Assembly (NCBI RefSeq): GCF_039652435.2
Contig: NZ_CP190246.1
Coordinates: 868,001-932,000, forward strand
Source of the DNA: Niabella insulamsoli
Lineage (GTDB): Bacteria > Bacteroidota > Bacteroidia > Chitinophagales > Chitinophagaceae
Length of the DNA: 64,000 bases
Reading direction: 5' to 3'
The notes beneath the pieces are model-generated. The model was given only the letters and a program-made list of their open reading frames with translations. It was not told the DNA's origin and searched no databases. Positions 8,708 through 17,771 of this stretch are shown in pieces (the first letter of the stretch is position 1; every line of letters begins with the position of its first letter). A program made the translations under genes and the position numbers.

Positions 8708-11700
8708 CTACGCTATCTGCTTTTGCTCAATTTTTGCCTGCATGATTTTTTTGTATTCGCTCGGATATACCTTTACGAAGTTTTTGAGTTGGTTTTCAAA
8801 ATCATCGAGCACAAACCGGGCGACGGTACTTTCAGTGTATTGGTAATGCTTTTCGATTTCTTTTTGAAGGAAAGCGGCATCATCAGCATCCAGCGGGTCA
8901 AGTTCTACCATTTCCATATTGCAGTTGCCTGCAAATTGCTGGGCTGTATCGTAGATATAAGCGATACCGCCGCTCATGCCTGCTGCGAAGTTGCGGCCCG
9001 TGCCTCCTAAAATGATGGCCCGGCCCCCGGTCATGTATTCGCAGCCGTGATCGCCCACACCCTCCACAACCATGGTGGCGCCTGAGTTTCTTACTGCAAA
9101 TCTTTCACCGGCTTTACCACGTATGTAAGCGTTGCCGTTGGTAGCGCCATAAAACGCCACGTTACCAATCAGGCTGTTTTCTTCGGGAACAAAACCCGCT
9201 TTTTTATCAGGATAGATAATCAGCTTGGCGCCGCTTAATCCTTTACCAAAATAGTCGTTGGCGTCTCCTTCAAGTTCGAGCGTAATTCCTTTATTACAAA
9301 ATGCCCCGAAGCTTTGGCCCGCTGTTCCTTTTAGTTGAAGGTGGATCGTATCTTCGGGTAAACCGGCGTCGCGATACTTTTTAGTCAGTTCGTGCGACAA
9401 TACCGTGCCCGCTGCGCGATCCGTATTTACGATATCGAAAGATGCTTTTACTGGAGTTCCGTTTTCGAGGGCCGGTTTGGCTGCTTCAATAAATTTCCAA
9501 TCGATAATGGTGTCGAAGCCATGATCCTGCTCTTCATAGTTATAGATACCCACGCCTGCTTCGGCTGGCTCTCTGTAAAGAATTGGAGAAAGATCAAGCC
9601 CTTTGTATTTCCAATGATCGATGCCATCTTTTATTTTCAATTCATCCACCTGGCCTACCATTTCGTCAACGGTTCTAAAGCCAAGTTCTGCCATCAATTC
9701 GCGCATTTCCTGCGTGATGAATTTAAAGAAATTGACAACATGGTCAGCGTTGCCTGAGAAGCGCGCTCTCAGATCCGGGTTTTGCGTTGCAATACCCACA
9801 GGGCAGGTGTTGAGATGGCATTTGCGCATCATGATACAACCTTCCACCACAAGCGCCGCTGTGGCAATACCCCATTCTTCAGCGCCCAATAAAGTAGCGA
9901 TCACAATATCGCGCCCCGAGCGCATTTGTCCGTCGGTTTGAAGTACCACACGGCTACGCAGTTTATTTTTAACCAGTGTTTGCTGGGCTTCTGCCAATCC
10001 TAATTCCCAGGGCAAACCCGCATGACGGATCGAGCTCAGCGGCGATGCACCTGTTCCGCCGTCATGGCCCGCGATCAAAACAACATCAGCTTTAGCTTTG
10101 GTTACACCTGCGGCAATGGTTCCCACGCCGGCCTTACTTACCAGTTTCACGTTGATTCTTGCGTGGCGATTTGCGTGCTTCAGATCGAAAATCAGCTGTG
10201 CCAAATCTTCGATAGAATAGATGTCGTGGTGAGGAGGCGGGGAAATAAGCCCCACACCCGGCGTTGAGTGCCTGGTTCGCCCGATCCAATCATCTACTTT
10301 ATGTCCGGGAAGCTGGCCGCCCTCGCCTGGTTTAGCGCCCTGCGCCATTTTAATCTGTAATTCATCGGCTTCGGTAAGATATAAACTGGTGACACCAAAA
10401 CGTCCGCTGGCTACCTGCTTGATGGAGCTGCGCATACTATCACCGTTCTCTAAGGGATTGTAACGCACTTCATCTTCACCACCCTCGCCGGTGTTACTTT
10501 TACCGCCCAATCGGTTCATGGCGATCGCAAGGGTCGTATGCGCTTCCCAACTGATCGAGCCGAAGCTCATGGCGCCTGTCGCAAATCTTTTATAAATGTT
10601 TTCTGCTGGTTCTACTTCATCAATAGAAATAGCAGGGCGCGTCCTTTTAAAGTCGAACAAACTGCGGATCGTAATAGCTTTTTTGCCCTGATCGTCGATC
10701 AGCTTGCTGTATTTTTTAAAAGTGTTATAGTCGCCCATGCGCGTTGCATATTGCAACAAATGGATGGTCTGCGGATTAAACATGTGCGCCTCGCCCTTCC
10801 GTTTCCACTGGTAAAAACCACCGGTCGGTAACTGGTCTACGGGCAATTGTTTGCGGCTAAATCCAAATTGATGTTTGGCCAGCGCCTCGCGGGCGATCTC
10901 ATCGAGGCCCATGCCTTCGATGCGCGATGTGGCATTGGTGAAATAGTTATTGACCACGTCTTTGTTGAGACCAATGATCTCAAATATTTGCGCGCCCTGG
11001 TAAGACTGAAGCGTTGAAATTCCCATTTTTGAGAACACTTTCAACAATCCGTCGCTTACTGCTTTGATATAGTTTTTGTGAAGTTCCTCTACTGTTTTAT
11101 CAGATTTGATCTTGCCCGTTTCTTTCAGCAACCGGATTGTTGAGAAAGCCAGGTAAGGATTTACCGCTGTGGCGCCAAAGCCGAGCAGGCAGGCGAAATG
11201 GTGAACCTCCCAAACATCACCGGCTTCTACAACAATACCTACTTTGCCCCGCAAACCTTTTTTAATCAGGTGATGGTGCACTGCAGATACCGCCAATAAT
11301 GAAGGGATAGCTGCGTGGTCGCCGTCGATGGAACGGTCTTGCAATACGAGTACTTCAAACCCGTCGTTCACCGCGTCTTCCGCGTAGCGGCACAGGCGGT
11401 CCAAAGCGCGGCGCATTGAGCCTGCTTTCCCGTCAGCAACAAAATAACACTGAAGTGTTTTTGCCTGGAAACTACCTGTGTCGATACTTCTTAGTTTCTC
11501 CAATTCATAATTGGTTAACACCGGTTGTTTCAAAGCGACGACATGACAATCTTTTTCATCTTCGATCAACATGCTGCCATTGTTGCCCACGAAGGTCGCC
11601 AGCGACATCACCATTCTTTCCCGGATAGGATCGATGGGAGGGTTGGTTACCTGCGCAAAAAGCTGTTTGAAATAATAGCTCAGATGTTGGGGCTGATCGC

Positions 11701-13222
11701 TCAAAATAGCCAAAGGCGTATCTACTCCCATTGAACCAATGGGTTCTTTGCCATCGGTAGCCATAGGCAGGATCAGGTTTTCTACATCTTCTGAAGTGAA
11801 CCCAAATGCCTTTTGATATTTGAATATTTGTTCTTCGCTGAGATTGCTGAACATCACTCGTGGTTCGGGCAATTCGTTCAGCTTTATTTTATATTGATTG
11901 AGCCAATCGCCATAAGGCTTCTGGTTACAAATCGTTTGTTTCAATTCTTCATCGCTGATAATTCGTCCCTGCTCCATATCTACCAGGAACATCTTTCCGG
12001 GTTGCAGCCTGCCTTTTTCAATAATCGTGCTTTGGTCCACCACCAGCGCGCCGGTTTCAGAACCCATGATCACACGGCCATCCGTGGTAACGCAGTAGCG
12101 TGAGGGGCGCAAACCATTTCTGTCGAGCGTAGCGCCGATCATTTTTCCATCTGTAAAAGAAATCGAGGCCGGGCCATCCCAAGGTTCCATCTGGCAGGCG
12201 TGAAATTCGTAGAACGCTTTTTTCGCGGGATCCATGTCTTCGTTGCCATCCCAGGCTTCGGGGATCAGCATCATCATCACATGAGGTAGCGAACGTCCGG
12301 TTAACGCCAGCAGTTCGATCATATTATCCAAACAGGCAGAATCACTTTGTTCATTGCTGACGATGGGCACGAGCATGTCCATTTCTTCATCGGTAAATAG
12401 CGGCGATTCAAAGTTTGATTCGGCCGAACGCAACCAGTTCAGATTTCCCTGAAGCGTGTTGATTTCACCGTTGTGGGCGATAAAGCGGAAGGGCTGCGCC
12501 AGCCTCCATGAAGGGAAGGTGTTGGTGGCGAAGCGGGAATGCACCAGGCCAAAGGCGCTTACGGCGCGCTTGTCGGAAAGATCGTTATAATATTCCCGAA
12601 CCTGGTGGCTCGTAAGTTGTCCTTTATAAATCAGGGTGCGGCAAGAAAGAGAAGAAATATAAAACCCTACTTCATCTTTTTTAACGGCGTTACCGGTGAT
12701 GTGCGTGGCATACTTCCGTAGAACGAACAATTTTCTTTCAAACTCTATGGCCGATTTCACGCCGGCAGGTTTGGCGATGAAAACCTGTTCAATCGCGGGT
12801 TCCACCTGTAATGCGCTTGGGCCGATACCAGCATTGTTAATCGGCACTTCGCGCCAGTGGATGACGTTCATGCCCATTTTTTCGGCGGCACGGTTAAAAA
12901 TTTCGCGGCATTCATCGCGAAGCCTTGGCTCCTTTGGGAAGAAAACCATTCCTACTGCATACTCTTCGATGGCAGGCAGTGTAATGCCGAGATGTAACAA
13001 TTCGTCATAAAAAAATTCATGAGGAATTTGAATCATGATTCCTGCGCCATCGCCCGTATTGTCTTCACACCCACATGCACCGCGGTGCTCCATGTTTTCG
13101 AGAATCGTAAGCGCGTCTGAAATTGTTTGATGATTTTTATTGCCCTTAATATTCGCAACAAATCCAATTCCACATGCGTCGCGCTCAAAAGATGGGTCAT
13201 AAAGACCTTTGTTTTCTGTCAT
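8708..13222 (-). CDS. gltB: Glutamate synthase large (alpha) subunit
   Basis: This 1504-residue protein has the full GltB domain order. A class II glutamine amidotransferase domain comes first, with its catalytic Cys at position 17 (ERDACGIGF), so a 16-residue propeptide is expected to be cleaved. The central domain follows, then the FMN-binding synthase domain (GKSNTGEGGEDEVRY, AQGAKPGEGGQLPGHKV, IAGHDGGTGASPLSSIRHAG), and a 3Fe-4S motif C-x5-C-x4-C in CIMMRKCHLNTCPVG. The C-terminal GXGXG beta-helix is present (KGTAGQSFGAFCNKG through GGRAIILGGTGRNFAAGMSGG). It hydrolyses glutamine and channels ammonia onto 2-oxoglutarate. A 468-base AT-rich upstream region suggests substantial transcriptional control. 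Confidence 0.98.
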   Translation of the reverse strand: MTENKGLYDPSFERDACGIGFVANIKGNKNHQTISDALTILENMEHRGACGCEDNTGDGAGIMIQIPHEFFYDELLHLGITLPAIEEYAVGMVFFPKEPRLRDECREIFNRAAEKMGMNVIHWREVPINNAGIGPSALQVEPAIEQVFIAKPAGVKSAIEFERKLFVLRKYATHITGNAVKKDEVGFYISSLSCRTLIYKGQLTSHQVREYYNDLSDKRAVSAFGLVHSRFATNTFPSWRLAQPFRFIAHNGEINTLQGNLNWLRSAESNFESPLFTDEEMDMLVPIVSNEQSDSACLDNMIELLALTGRSLPHVMMMLIPEAWDGNEDMDPAKKAFYEFHACQMEPWDGPASISFTDGKMIGATLDRNGLRPSRYCVTTDGRVIMGSETGALVVDQSTIIEKGRLQPGKMFLVDMEQGRIISDEELKQTICNQKPYGDWLNQYKIKLNELPEPRVMFSNLSEEQIFKYQKAFGFTSEDVENLILPMATDGKEPIGSMGVDTPLAILSDQPQHLSYYFKQLFAQVTNPPIDPIRERMVMSLATFVGNNGSMLIEDEKDCHVVALKQPVLTNYELEKLRSIDTGSFQAKTLQCYFVADGKAGSMRRALDRLCRYAEDAVNDGFEVLVLQDRSIDGDHAAIPSLLAVSAVHHHLIKKGLRGKVGIVVEAGDVWEVHHFACLLGFGATAVNPYLAFSTIRLLKETGKIKSDKTVEELHKNYIKAVSDGLLKVFSKMGISTLQSYQGAQIFEIIGLNKDVVNNYFTNATSRIEGMGLDEIAREALAKHQFGFSRKQLPVDQLPTGGFYQWKRKGEAHMFNPQTIHLLQYATRMGDYNTFKKYSKLIDDQGKKAITIRSLFDFKRTRPAISIDEVEPAENIYKRFATGAMSFGSISWEAHTTLAIAMNRLGGKSNTGEGGEDEVRYNPLENGDSMRSSIKQVASGRFGVTSLYLTEADELQIKMAQGAKPGEGGQLPGHKVDDWIGRTRHSTPGVGLISPPPHHDIYSIEDLAQLIFDLKHANRHARINVKLVSKAGVGTIAAGVTKAKADVVLIAGHDGGTGASPLSSIRHAGLPWELGLAEAQQTLVKNKLRSRVVLQTDGQMRSGRDIVIATLLGAEEWGIATAALVVEGCIMMRKCHLNTCPVGIATQNPDLRARFSGNADHVVNFFKFITQEMRELMAELGFRTVDEMVGQVDELKIKDGIDHWKYKGLDLSPILYREPAEAGVGIYNYEEQDHGFDTIIDWKFIEAAKPALENGTPVKASFDIVNTDRAAGTVLSHELTKKYRDAGLPEDTIHLQLKGTAGQSFGAFCNKGITLELEGDANDYFGKGLSGAKLIIYPDKKAGFVPEENSLIGNVAFYGATNGNAYIRGKAGERFAVRNSGATMVVEGVGDHGCEYMTGGRAIILGGTGRNFAAGMSGGIAYIYDTAQQFAGNCNMEMVELDPLDADDAAFLQKEIEKHYQYTESTVARFVLDDFENQLKNFVKVYPSEYKKIMQAKIEQKQIA

Positions 13223-13690
13223 AGTTCCTTATCAAATTTTTACAAAAAAATTTTGGTTTTTTCAATACGAGAAGGCAATCGAGAGCCGTGTAAATTAATC
13301 AAAAAAGTTGATAATTTGACAAACCCTCTGTTTGCGGCTAATAATTTTAATAATTATCAAAAAAATAACAATAAATGATAAAAAATATCTAACAACAAAT
13401 GGTTCTTGTTAGTGCAGTATCTTTATTTTCAGCGTCGCTTTTTGATAGCTTTCTAATCGCAATTTAATAATAAAAAGTCGAAATGACAATTATTGAAGGA
13501 TTAAAATGGCATGAGGGTACTAAACAGCTTTTTTTGTGCCATTTATATATGAAATTTTGGCCTAATGGAAGTTATTCTCCTGAAACCTATCTGCCCGATA
13601 AAAAATCATTCGCCGCGTCGGCGCTGCTAAACTTTACTGACTTGAGGTGGCCGCTAATCAAAATTCAAGGCCCAACTTCAGGGCAATTCG
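13223..13690. other. Intergenic region upstream of gltB
   Basis: This 468-base AT-rich gap lies between the gltB start and the ilvA stop, both transcribed leftward. Visible structure: a 9-bp inverted repeat TTGATAATT (13308-13316) / AATTATCAA (13352-13360); another TTATCAA at 13229-13235; a 7-bp hairpin CTAACAA / TTGTTAG (13389-13412); and a rightward -7-like TATCTTTA (13418-13425) that points at no convincing gene. A 74-codon frame at 13483-13707 overlaps the ilvA end and looks spurious. Confidence 0.5.
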
Positions 13691-14935
13691 TTAAACCAGG
13701 TAACTAAAGAGTGCATTGTTTTTATTCAGTTCGGTGTATGAAAACTGGTGTGTTTTCAGGTTTTCGATTAGCGGGAAATAATCTTCCCTGCTTTTGAGTT
13801 CTACACCTACCAGCGCAGGTCCGCTTTCCTTGTTGGTTTTTTGCATATACTCAAACCGCGTAATATCATCATCGGGCCCCAAAACATTGGTAACAAAAGT
13901 TTTTAAGGCGCCGGGGCGCTGCGCAAAATCAATTAAGAAATAATGCTTCAGGCCTTCATATTGCAAACTCCTTTCTTTGATTTCCTGCATCCTGTCGATA
14001 TCATTGTTGCTGCCGCTCACAATACAAACTACATTTTTTCCTTTGATGGATGCGTTTAACAAATCGATCGCAGCGATGGACAAAGCGCCCGCCGGTTCAA
14101 CCACGATCGCATCTTTATTGTAAAGTTCAAGTATGGTTGTACAAATTTTTCCTTCCGGAACAAGCACCATGTCGTCCAACACTTCCCTGCATTTTTGAAA
14201 AGTTAGTTCGCCGACGCGTTTCACCGCTGCGCCATCCACAAAGCGATCGATTTGCGCCAGCTCAACCGGGTTGCCCTTCTTCAACGCTTCGGTCATAGAT
14301 GGTGCGCCTTCGGGCTCCACCCCGATAATTTTTATCTGCGGCGCCACAGATTTGATAAAGCTGCCCACGCCCGCGGAAAGGCCGCCACCACCGATCGGAA
14401 TTATGATATAGTCAACGTTAGAAAGCTGCTCGTAAATTTCAAGGCCTACCGTAGCCTGGCCTTCTATCACTTTTTCATCATCAAACGGATGCACAAAAGT
14501 CATGTTATGTTGTGCCGTGTAGGCCTTTGCGGCGTTAGCACAATCGTCGTAGGTGTCGCCCGTCAGCACAATTTCAATATTGTCTTCTCCAAACATTTTT
14601 GTTTGTGTGATCTTTTGCTTCGGGGTGATGGAAGGCATAAAAATAGTGCCTTTAATGTTCAATGCCTTGCAGCTAAAAGCAAATCCCTGGGCATGGTTGC
14701 CGGCGCTGGCGCATACCACGCCGCAGGCTCTCTGCGCTTCTGTTAACGCGCTCATCATATTATAAGCGCCTCTTATTTTATAGGAGCGGACCACCTGAAG
14801 ATCTTCGCGTTTCAGGTAAATATGCGCCCCAAATTTTCGGCTTAATGTAGCATTAAGTTGTAAGGGAGTTTTTAAAATAACCTGTTCTATTTTTTTAGCT
14901 GTTGCCCGAACCGACTCAAGAGATAAAGATGACAT
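13691..14935 (-). CDS. ilvA: Threonine ammonia-lyase (threonine deaminase)
   Basis: The 414-residue product begins at the ATG at 14935 (MSSLSLESVRA); an upstream extension of the frame to 14977 overlaps the promoter box and is unlikely. It is a fold-type II PLP enzyme making 2-oxobutanoate from threonine, the first step to isoleucine. The PLP lysine is K53 in SYKIRGAYNM; the phosphate loop is IPIGGGGLSAG; a SGSNND motif follows. The C-terminus has a single ACT-like regulatory domain (HYFLIDFAQRPGALKTFVTN), so isoleucine feedback is plausible. It lies apart from the ilv operon 4 kb away. A serine/threonine dehydratase role is the only alternative. Confidence 0.93.
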   Translation of the reverse strand: MSSLSLESVRATAKKIEQVILKTPLQLNATLSRKFGAHIYLKREDLQVVRSYKIRGAYNMMSALTEAQRACGVVCASAGNHAQGFAFSCKALNIKGTIFMPSITPKQKITQTKMFGEDNIEIVLTGDTYDDCANAAKAYTAQHNMTFVHPFDDEKVIEGQATVGLEIYEQLSNVDYIIIPIGGGGLSAGVGSFIKSVAPQIKIIGVEPEGAPSMTEALKKGNPVELAQIDRFVDGAAVKRVGELTFQKCREVLDDMVLVPEGKICTTILELYNKDAIVVEPAGALSIAAIDLLNASIKGKNVVCIVSGSNNDIDRMQEIKERSLQYEGLKHYFLIDFAQRPGALKTFVTNVLGPDDDITRFEYMQKTNKESGPALVGVELKSREDYFPLIENLKTHQFSYTELNKNNALFSYLV

Positions 14936-14956
14936 AATTGGTTTTTGGTAATCGCC

Positions 14957-14964
14957 CAAAAGTA
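14957..14964 (-). promoter_or_regulatory. -7 promoter box of ilvA
   Basis: The minus strand reads TACTTTTG, a full TAnnTTTG match, 21 bases upstream of the ATG at 14935. Its position inside the longer open frame supports the downstream start codon. Confidence 0.5.
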
Positions 14965-15034
14965 CGATGAATATCAAACTTAATGTTGTAAACCGTTTCT
15001 TTATTAAGTTAGCAGTCTAATTCGATAAGATCAT

Positions 15035-16180
15035 ATGTCTTTGTCTGTAAAACATTCCGCGTCGCCGCTTAACATTTTTACTATGATGACCAACTTGGCG
15101 CGCGCGCATGATGCGTATAATTTATCGCAGGGGTTGCCCGATTATCCTGTCGCTGCGGCGTTGGGCGCCTATCTGACCGAGGCCGTTGAACAGGGGTTCA
15201 ACCAATATGCGCCGATGCAGGGGCTGACAAGCCTGCGCGAAGCAATTGCGATCGACCTGAACAAGCGGTATCAAACGAAGACGGTGGCAGCCGATGGGGT
15301 TGTTGTTACGCCGGGTGCAACGTACGGTATTTACGCATCGCTTACTGCTATCATTGACAAAGGCGACGAAGTGATTTATTTTGAGCCGGCTTTTGATTGC
15401 TACCGCCCGGCAATTGAAATAACGGGCGGAGTGCCGGTAAGAATTACGCTGGAGGCGTCGGCGGACTTTAGAATAGACTGGAACCAGGTAAAGGATCGCA
15501 TCACTTTAAAAACGAAGGCGATTTTGATTAATACGCCACACAACCCTACCGGGTATGTTTGGGCGCAGTTCGATTGGGATCAGCTTGCCGATGTGATTGG
15601 GGATAAGGATATCTATGTCATTGCTGATGAAGTGTATGATCACATTGTGTTTGATGATCGCCAGCATCTTCCTGGATTTTTGCAGCCAAGACTCAGGCAT
15701 AAACTGATTTCTATTTATTCGTTCGGGAAAGCCTTTCATATTACCGGCTGGAAAGTTGGTTATTGCGTGGCTGCTCCTGATATTGTGGCCGCTTTTAAAT
15801 CTATTCATCAATACCTGACTTTTAGCGTCAACACGCCGGCGCAGCATGCGATCGCTCAATATTTACAGCACTATGACGTGGCCGAAGCTGCGGCTACTTT
15901 GCAGCATAAAAGAGACCTTTTGATCGGCGGCCTGCAATCTTCCCGCTTTCAACCGTTAACCACCAGCGCCGGCACTTATTTTCAATTGTATGATTATTCG
16001 GCAATCAGCGATCGCGATGATGTGTCATTTGCGAAATGGATGACGGCGGAGCACCAGGTCGCTACTATTCCATTAAGCGCTTTTTATCAATCGGAGCGCA
16101 GCGATAAAATTGTAAGATTGTGTTTTGCAAAAAAAGACGACGTGTTGCTGGCGGCGGCCGCGCAATTAAGCAAAGTGTGA
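15035..16180 (+). CDS. Methionine/kynurenine-type aminotransferase
   Basis: This 381-residue class I/II (fold-type I) PLP aminotransferase shows the NPHNPTG-like motif (TPHNPTGYVW, 168-177), the DEVYDHI segment near 199, and the PLP lysine K232 in YSFGKAFHITGWKVGY. The beginning (YNLSQGLPDYP) and the overall pattern match the methionine aminotransferase / kynurenine-oxoglutarate transaminase group (YbdL-like), which moves amino groups between methionine or aromatic amino acids and 2-oxo acids. It is transcribed divergently from ilvA, with 99 bases between starts. Exact substrate is inferred only from family resemblance. Confidence 0.88.
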   Translation: MSLSVKHSASPLNIFTMMTNLARAHDAYNLSQGLPDYPVAAALGAYLTEAVEQGFNQYAPMQGLTSLREAIAIDLNKRYQTKTVAADGVVVTPGATYGIYASLTAIIDKGDEVIYFEPAFDCYRPAIEITGGVPVRITLEASADFRIDWNQVKDRITLKTKAILINTPHNPTGYVWAQFDWDQLADVIGDKDIYVIADEVYDHIVFDDRQHLPGFLQPRLRHKLISIYSFGKAFHITGWKVGYCVAAPDIVAAFKSIHQYLTFSVNTPAQHAIAQYLQHYDVAEAAATLQHKRDLLIGGLQSSRFQPLTTSAGTYFQLYDYSAISDRDDVSFAKWMTAEHQVATIPLSAFYQSERSDKIVRLCFAKKDDVLLAAAAQLSKV

Positions 16181-16183
16181 AAA

Positions 16184-16204
16184 GCCTGAACAAGGTCAGC
16201 AGGC
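16184..16204 (-). terminator. Weak terminator after ModF-like gene
   Basis: The minus strand reads GCCTG-N11-CAGGC followed by TTTT, 15 bases past the stop codon of the double-ATPase gene. The stem is only 5 bp. Confidence 0.4.
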
Positions 16205-16218
16205 AGATCCTGTCTTAA

Positions 16219-17658
16219 TTACAAAGCCGTATTGGAAATGGCCTTTCCATGATCCAGGACCAGCTTATGTGTCAAGCAATTGGGCAATTGTGTTTCAAAA
16301 TGCCCCACGTAAATAATCGTAACACCATTCTTGCTGATTTCATCTACCAGGCCGTTAAAATATTGTGTTTGCCTGTGGTCCAATCCCTGACAGGGTTCAT
16401 CCAACACCAGCAGTTGCGGGTTTTTGATAATGGTTCGCCCCAGCAAAGCGAGGCGCTGTTTGCCTAAAGGAAGTACGGATAGTAGTTCATCCTTTTCTTC
16501 AAACAAATCCAGGAATTTTAGCAATGCATCGAGTTGCTGTTTTTGCGCGTAGCGCAGTTGACGATAAAGGCCGTTGCTGTCGAAAAAGCCCGAGGCAAGG
16601 CTTTCCAGCACTGTGGCGTTAGCGTCGAAGTACCAATGAAGTTCCGGGGAAATAAGACCGATGCGGCGTTTGATATCCCAAATGCTTTCGCCCCCTGCGC
16701 CACGTTGAATGCCAAAGAGTTTTATATCATTGCCGTAAGCTTGCGGATGGTCGCCGGTAATCAAACTCAATAACGTCGATTTGCCGGAGCCATTGTGGCC
16801 TTGCAGCAGCCATTTTTCACCAGCGTTTACCACCCAATCGATTTGGTCAAGAATAATTTTTTCATCATAACGTACATGCACATGATGCATGTTAACGATC
16901 TGCTGCGTGGTATACTCCGGTTTTTCTTTGAGAAACGCAGGAAGCGGTTTTAATGGTCGTCGAGGCAGGCCGCCGGTAGCATCTCCTTGCAATAGCGTGC
17001 CGTTTCGAAGTGTTACAAAACGCTGAGCACATGCAGGGAGCTCGGCGTCATTGCTGATTAACAAAAGTGTTCCTCCTTTTTGTGTGTAGTCGGTAAATAA
17101 CTGGTTGAGGTGGGTGCGCGACTGCTTATCCAGCCCCGTGTAAGGCTGATCCATAATCAATACCTGCGGGCTTAACCAAAGCGCTTTGATCAATTGTAAT
17201 TTTTTATGTTCCCCGCTCGACAGCTCGATGAGCTGCTCTTCTAAAACAGCAGCGTAATCAAATGCGGCGACCAATCTTAGTAAAAACGATGGGTCTAAAT
17301 AATGCGCATCGCCAAACAGTTTCAGTTCTTTTGCAACCGAAATGGTATCCCGTTTTTGCTGATGGTTATAGCGTTGTTGATAGTAGAAGTTGCGATCTCC
17401 TTCCAGATTTGTAAACCGGTACCAGTTCTCCACAAAAAGCACTTCGGGAGATAATCTTTCGTTTTGATCCAAGCTGACACGAATACTTTCCTGGTGCTTT
17501 TTAAAATTGGCGATCGCTTTACCCAGCGTAGTTTTTCCGCTTCCGCTTTCCCCGCGAATTACCACGGTTTCGCCTGTCTCAACCTGTAAATCGATTTGGT
17601 CTAATACCTTTTTTGAGGTGTAGCTCACAGAAAGTTTCGTGATCACAATAACACTCAT
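16219..17658 (-). CDS. ModF-like protein with two ABC ATPase domains
   Basis: The 479-residue protein has two ABC nucleotide-binding domains in one chain and no membrane segment, the layout of ModF/PhrA. NBD1: Walker A GESGSGKT (36-43), signature LSSGE (146-150), Walker B VLIMDQ (D170, with Q171 in place of the catalytic Glu). NBD2: Walker A GHNGSGKST (287-295), signature-like LPLGKQ (396-401), Walker B LLVLDE (D420, E421). The segment GGESIWDIKRRIGLISPEL in NBD2 is typical of ModF. The family is linked to molybdate uptake or photorepair in other bacteria, but no molybdate genes are nearby; a photolyase gene lies 22 kb away. The residue pattern suggests one active and one degenerate ATP site. 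Function here is unknown. Confidence 0.85.
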   Translation of the reverse strand: MSVIVITKLSVSYTSKKVLDQIDLQVETGETVVIRGESGSGKTTLGKAIANFKKHQESIRVSLDQNERLSPEVLFVENWYRFTNLEGDRNFYYQQRYNHQQKRDTISVAKELKLFGDAHYLDPSFLLRLVAAFDYAAVLEEQLIELSSGEHKKLQLIKALWLSPQVLIMDQPYTGLDKQSRTHLNQLFTDYTQKGGTLLLISNDAELPACAQRFVTLRNGTLLQGDATGGLPRRPLKPLPAFLKEKPEYTTQQIVNMHHVHVRYDEKIILDQIDWVVNAGEKWLLQGHNGSGKSTLLSLITGDHPQAYGNDIKLFGIQRGAGGESIWDIKRRIGLISPELHWYFDANATVLESLASGFFDSNGLYRQLRYAQKQQLDALLKFLDLFEEKDELLSVLPLGKQRLALLGRTIIKNPQLLVLDEPCQGLDHRQTQYFNGLVDEISKNGVTIIYVGHFETQLPNCLTHKLVLDHGKAISNTAL

Positions 17659-17670
17659 CCGGCCTGATTT

Positions 17671-17707
17671 AAAAAGACCTCACAGAGCGTTACAATCTGT
17701 GAGGTCT
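17671..17707 (-). terminator. Terminator of leu-ilv operon
   Basis: A perfect 12-bp stem AGACCTCACAGA / TCTGTGAGGTCT (17675-17686 with 17696-17707) has a 9-base loop. On the minus strand it is followed directly by TTTTT. It lies 64 bases past the ilvC stop codon. The GACCTCACAG palindrome resembles dispersed palindromes seen in Bacteroidota intergenic regions. Confidence 0.88.
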
Positions 17708-17771
17708 GTGTATGATTTGCTTTATGAAATAATTCCGAAAAAATGAAAAACTATTTTGTCCGGAAAGAGAT

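Noticed and set aside
13483..13707. 74-codon plus-strand frame in the gltB upstream gap, with a -7-like TATCTTTA at 13418
   Set aside because: It overlaps the end of ilvA, has no recognisable domain or amino acid pattern, and lies in AT-rich spacer. The box is probably a chance match.
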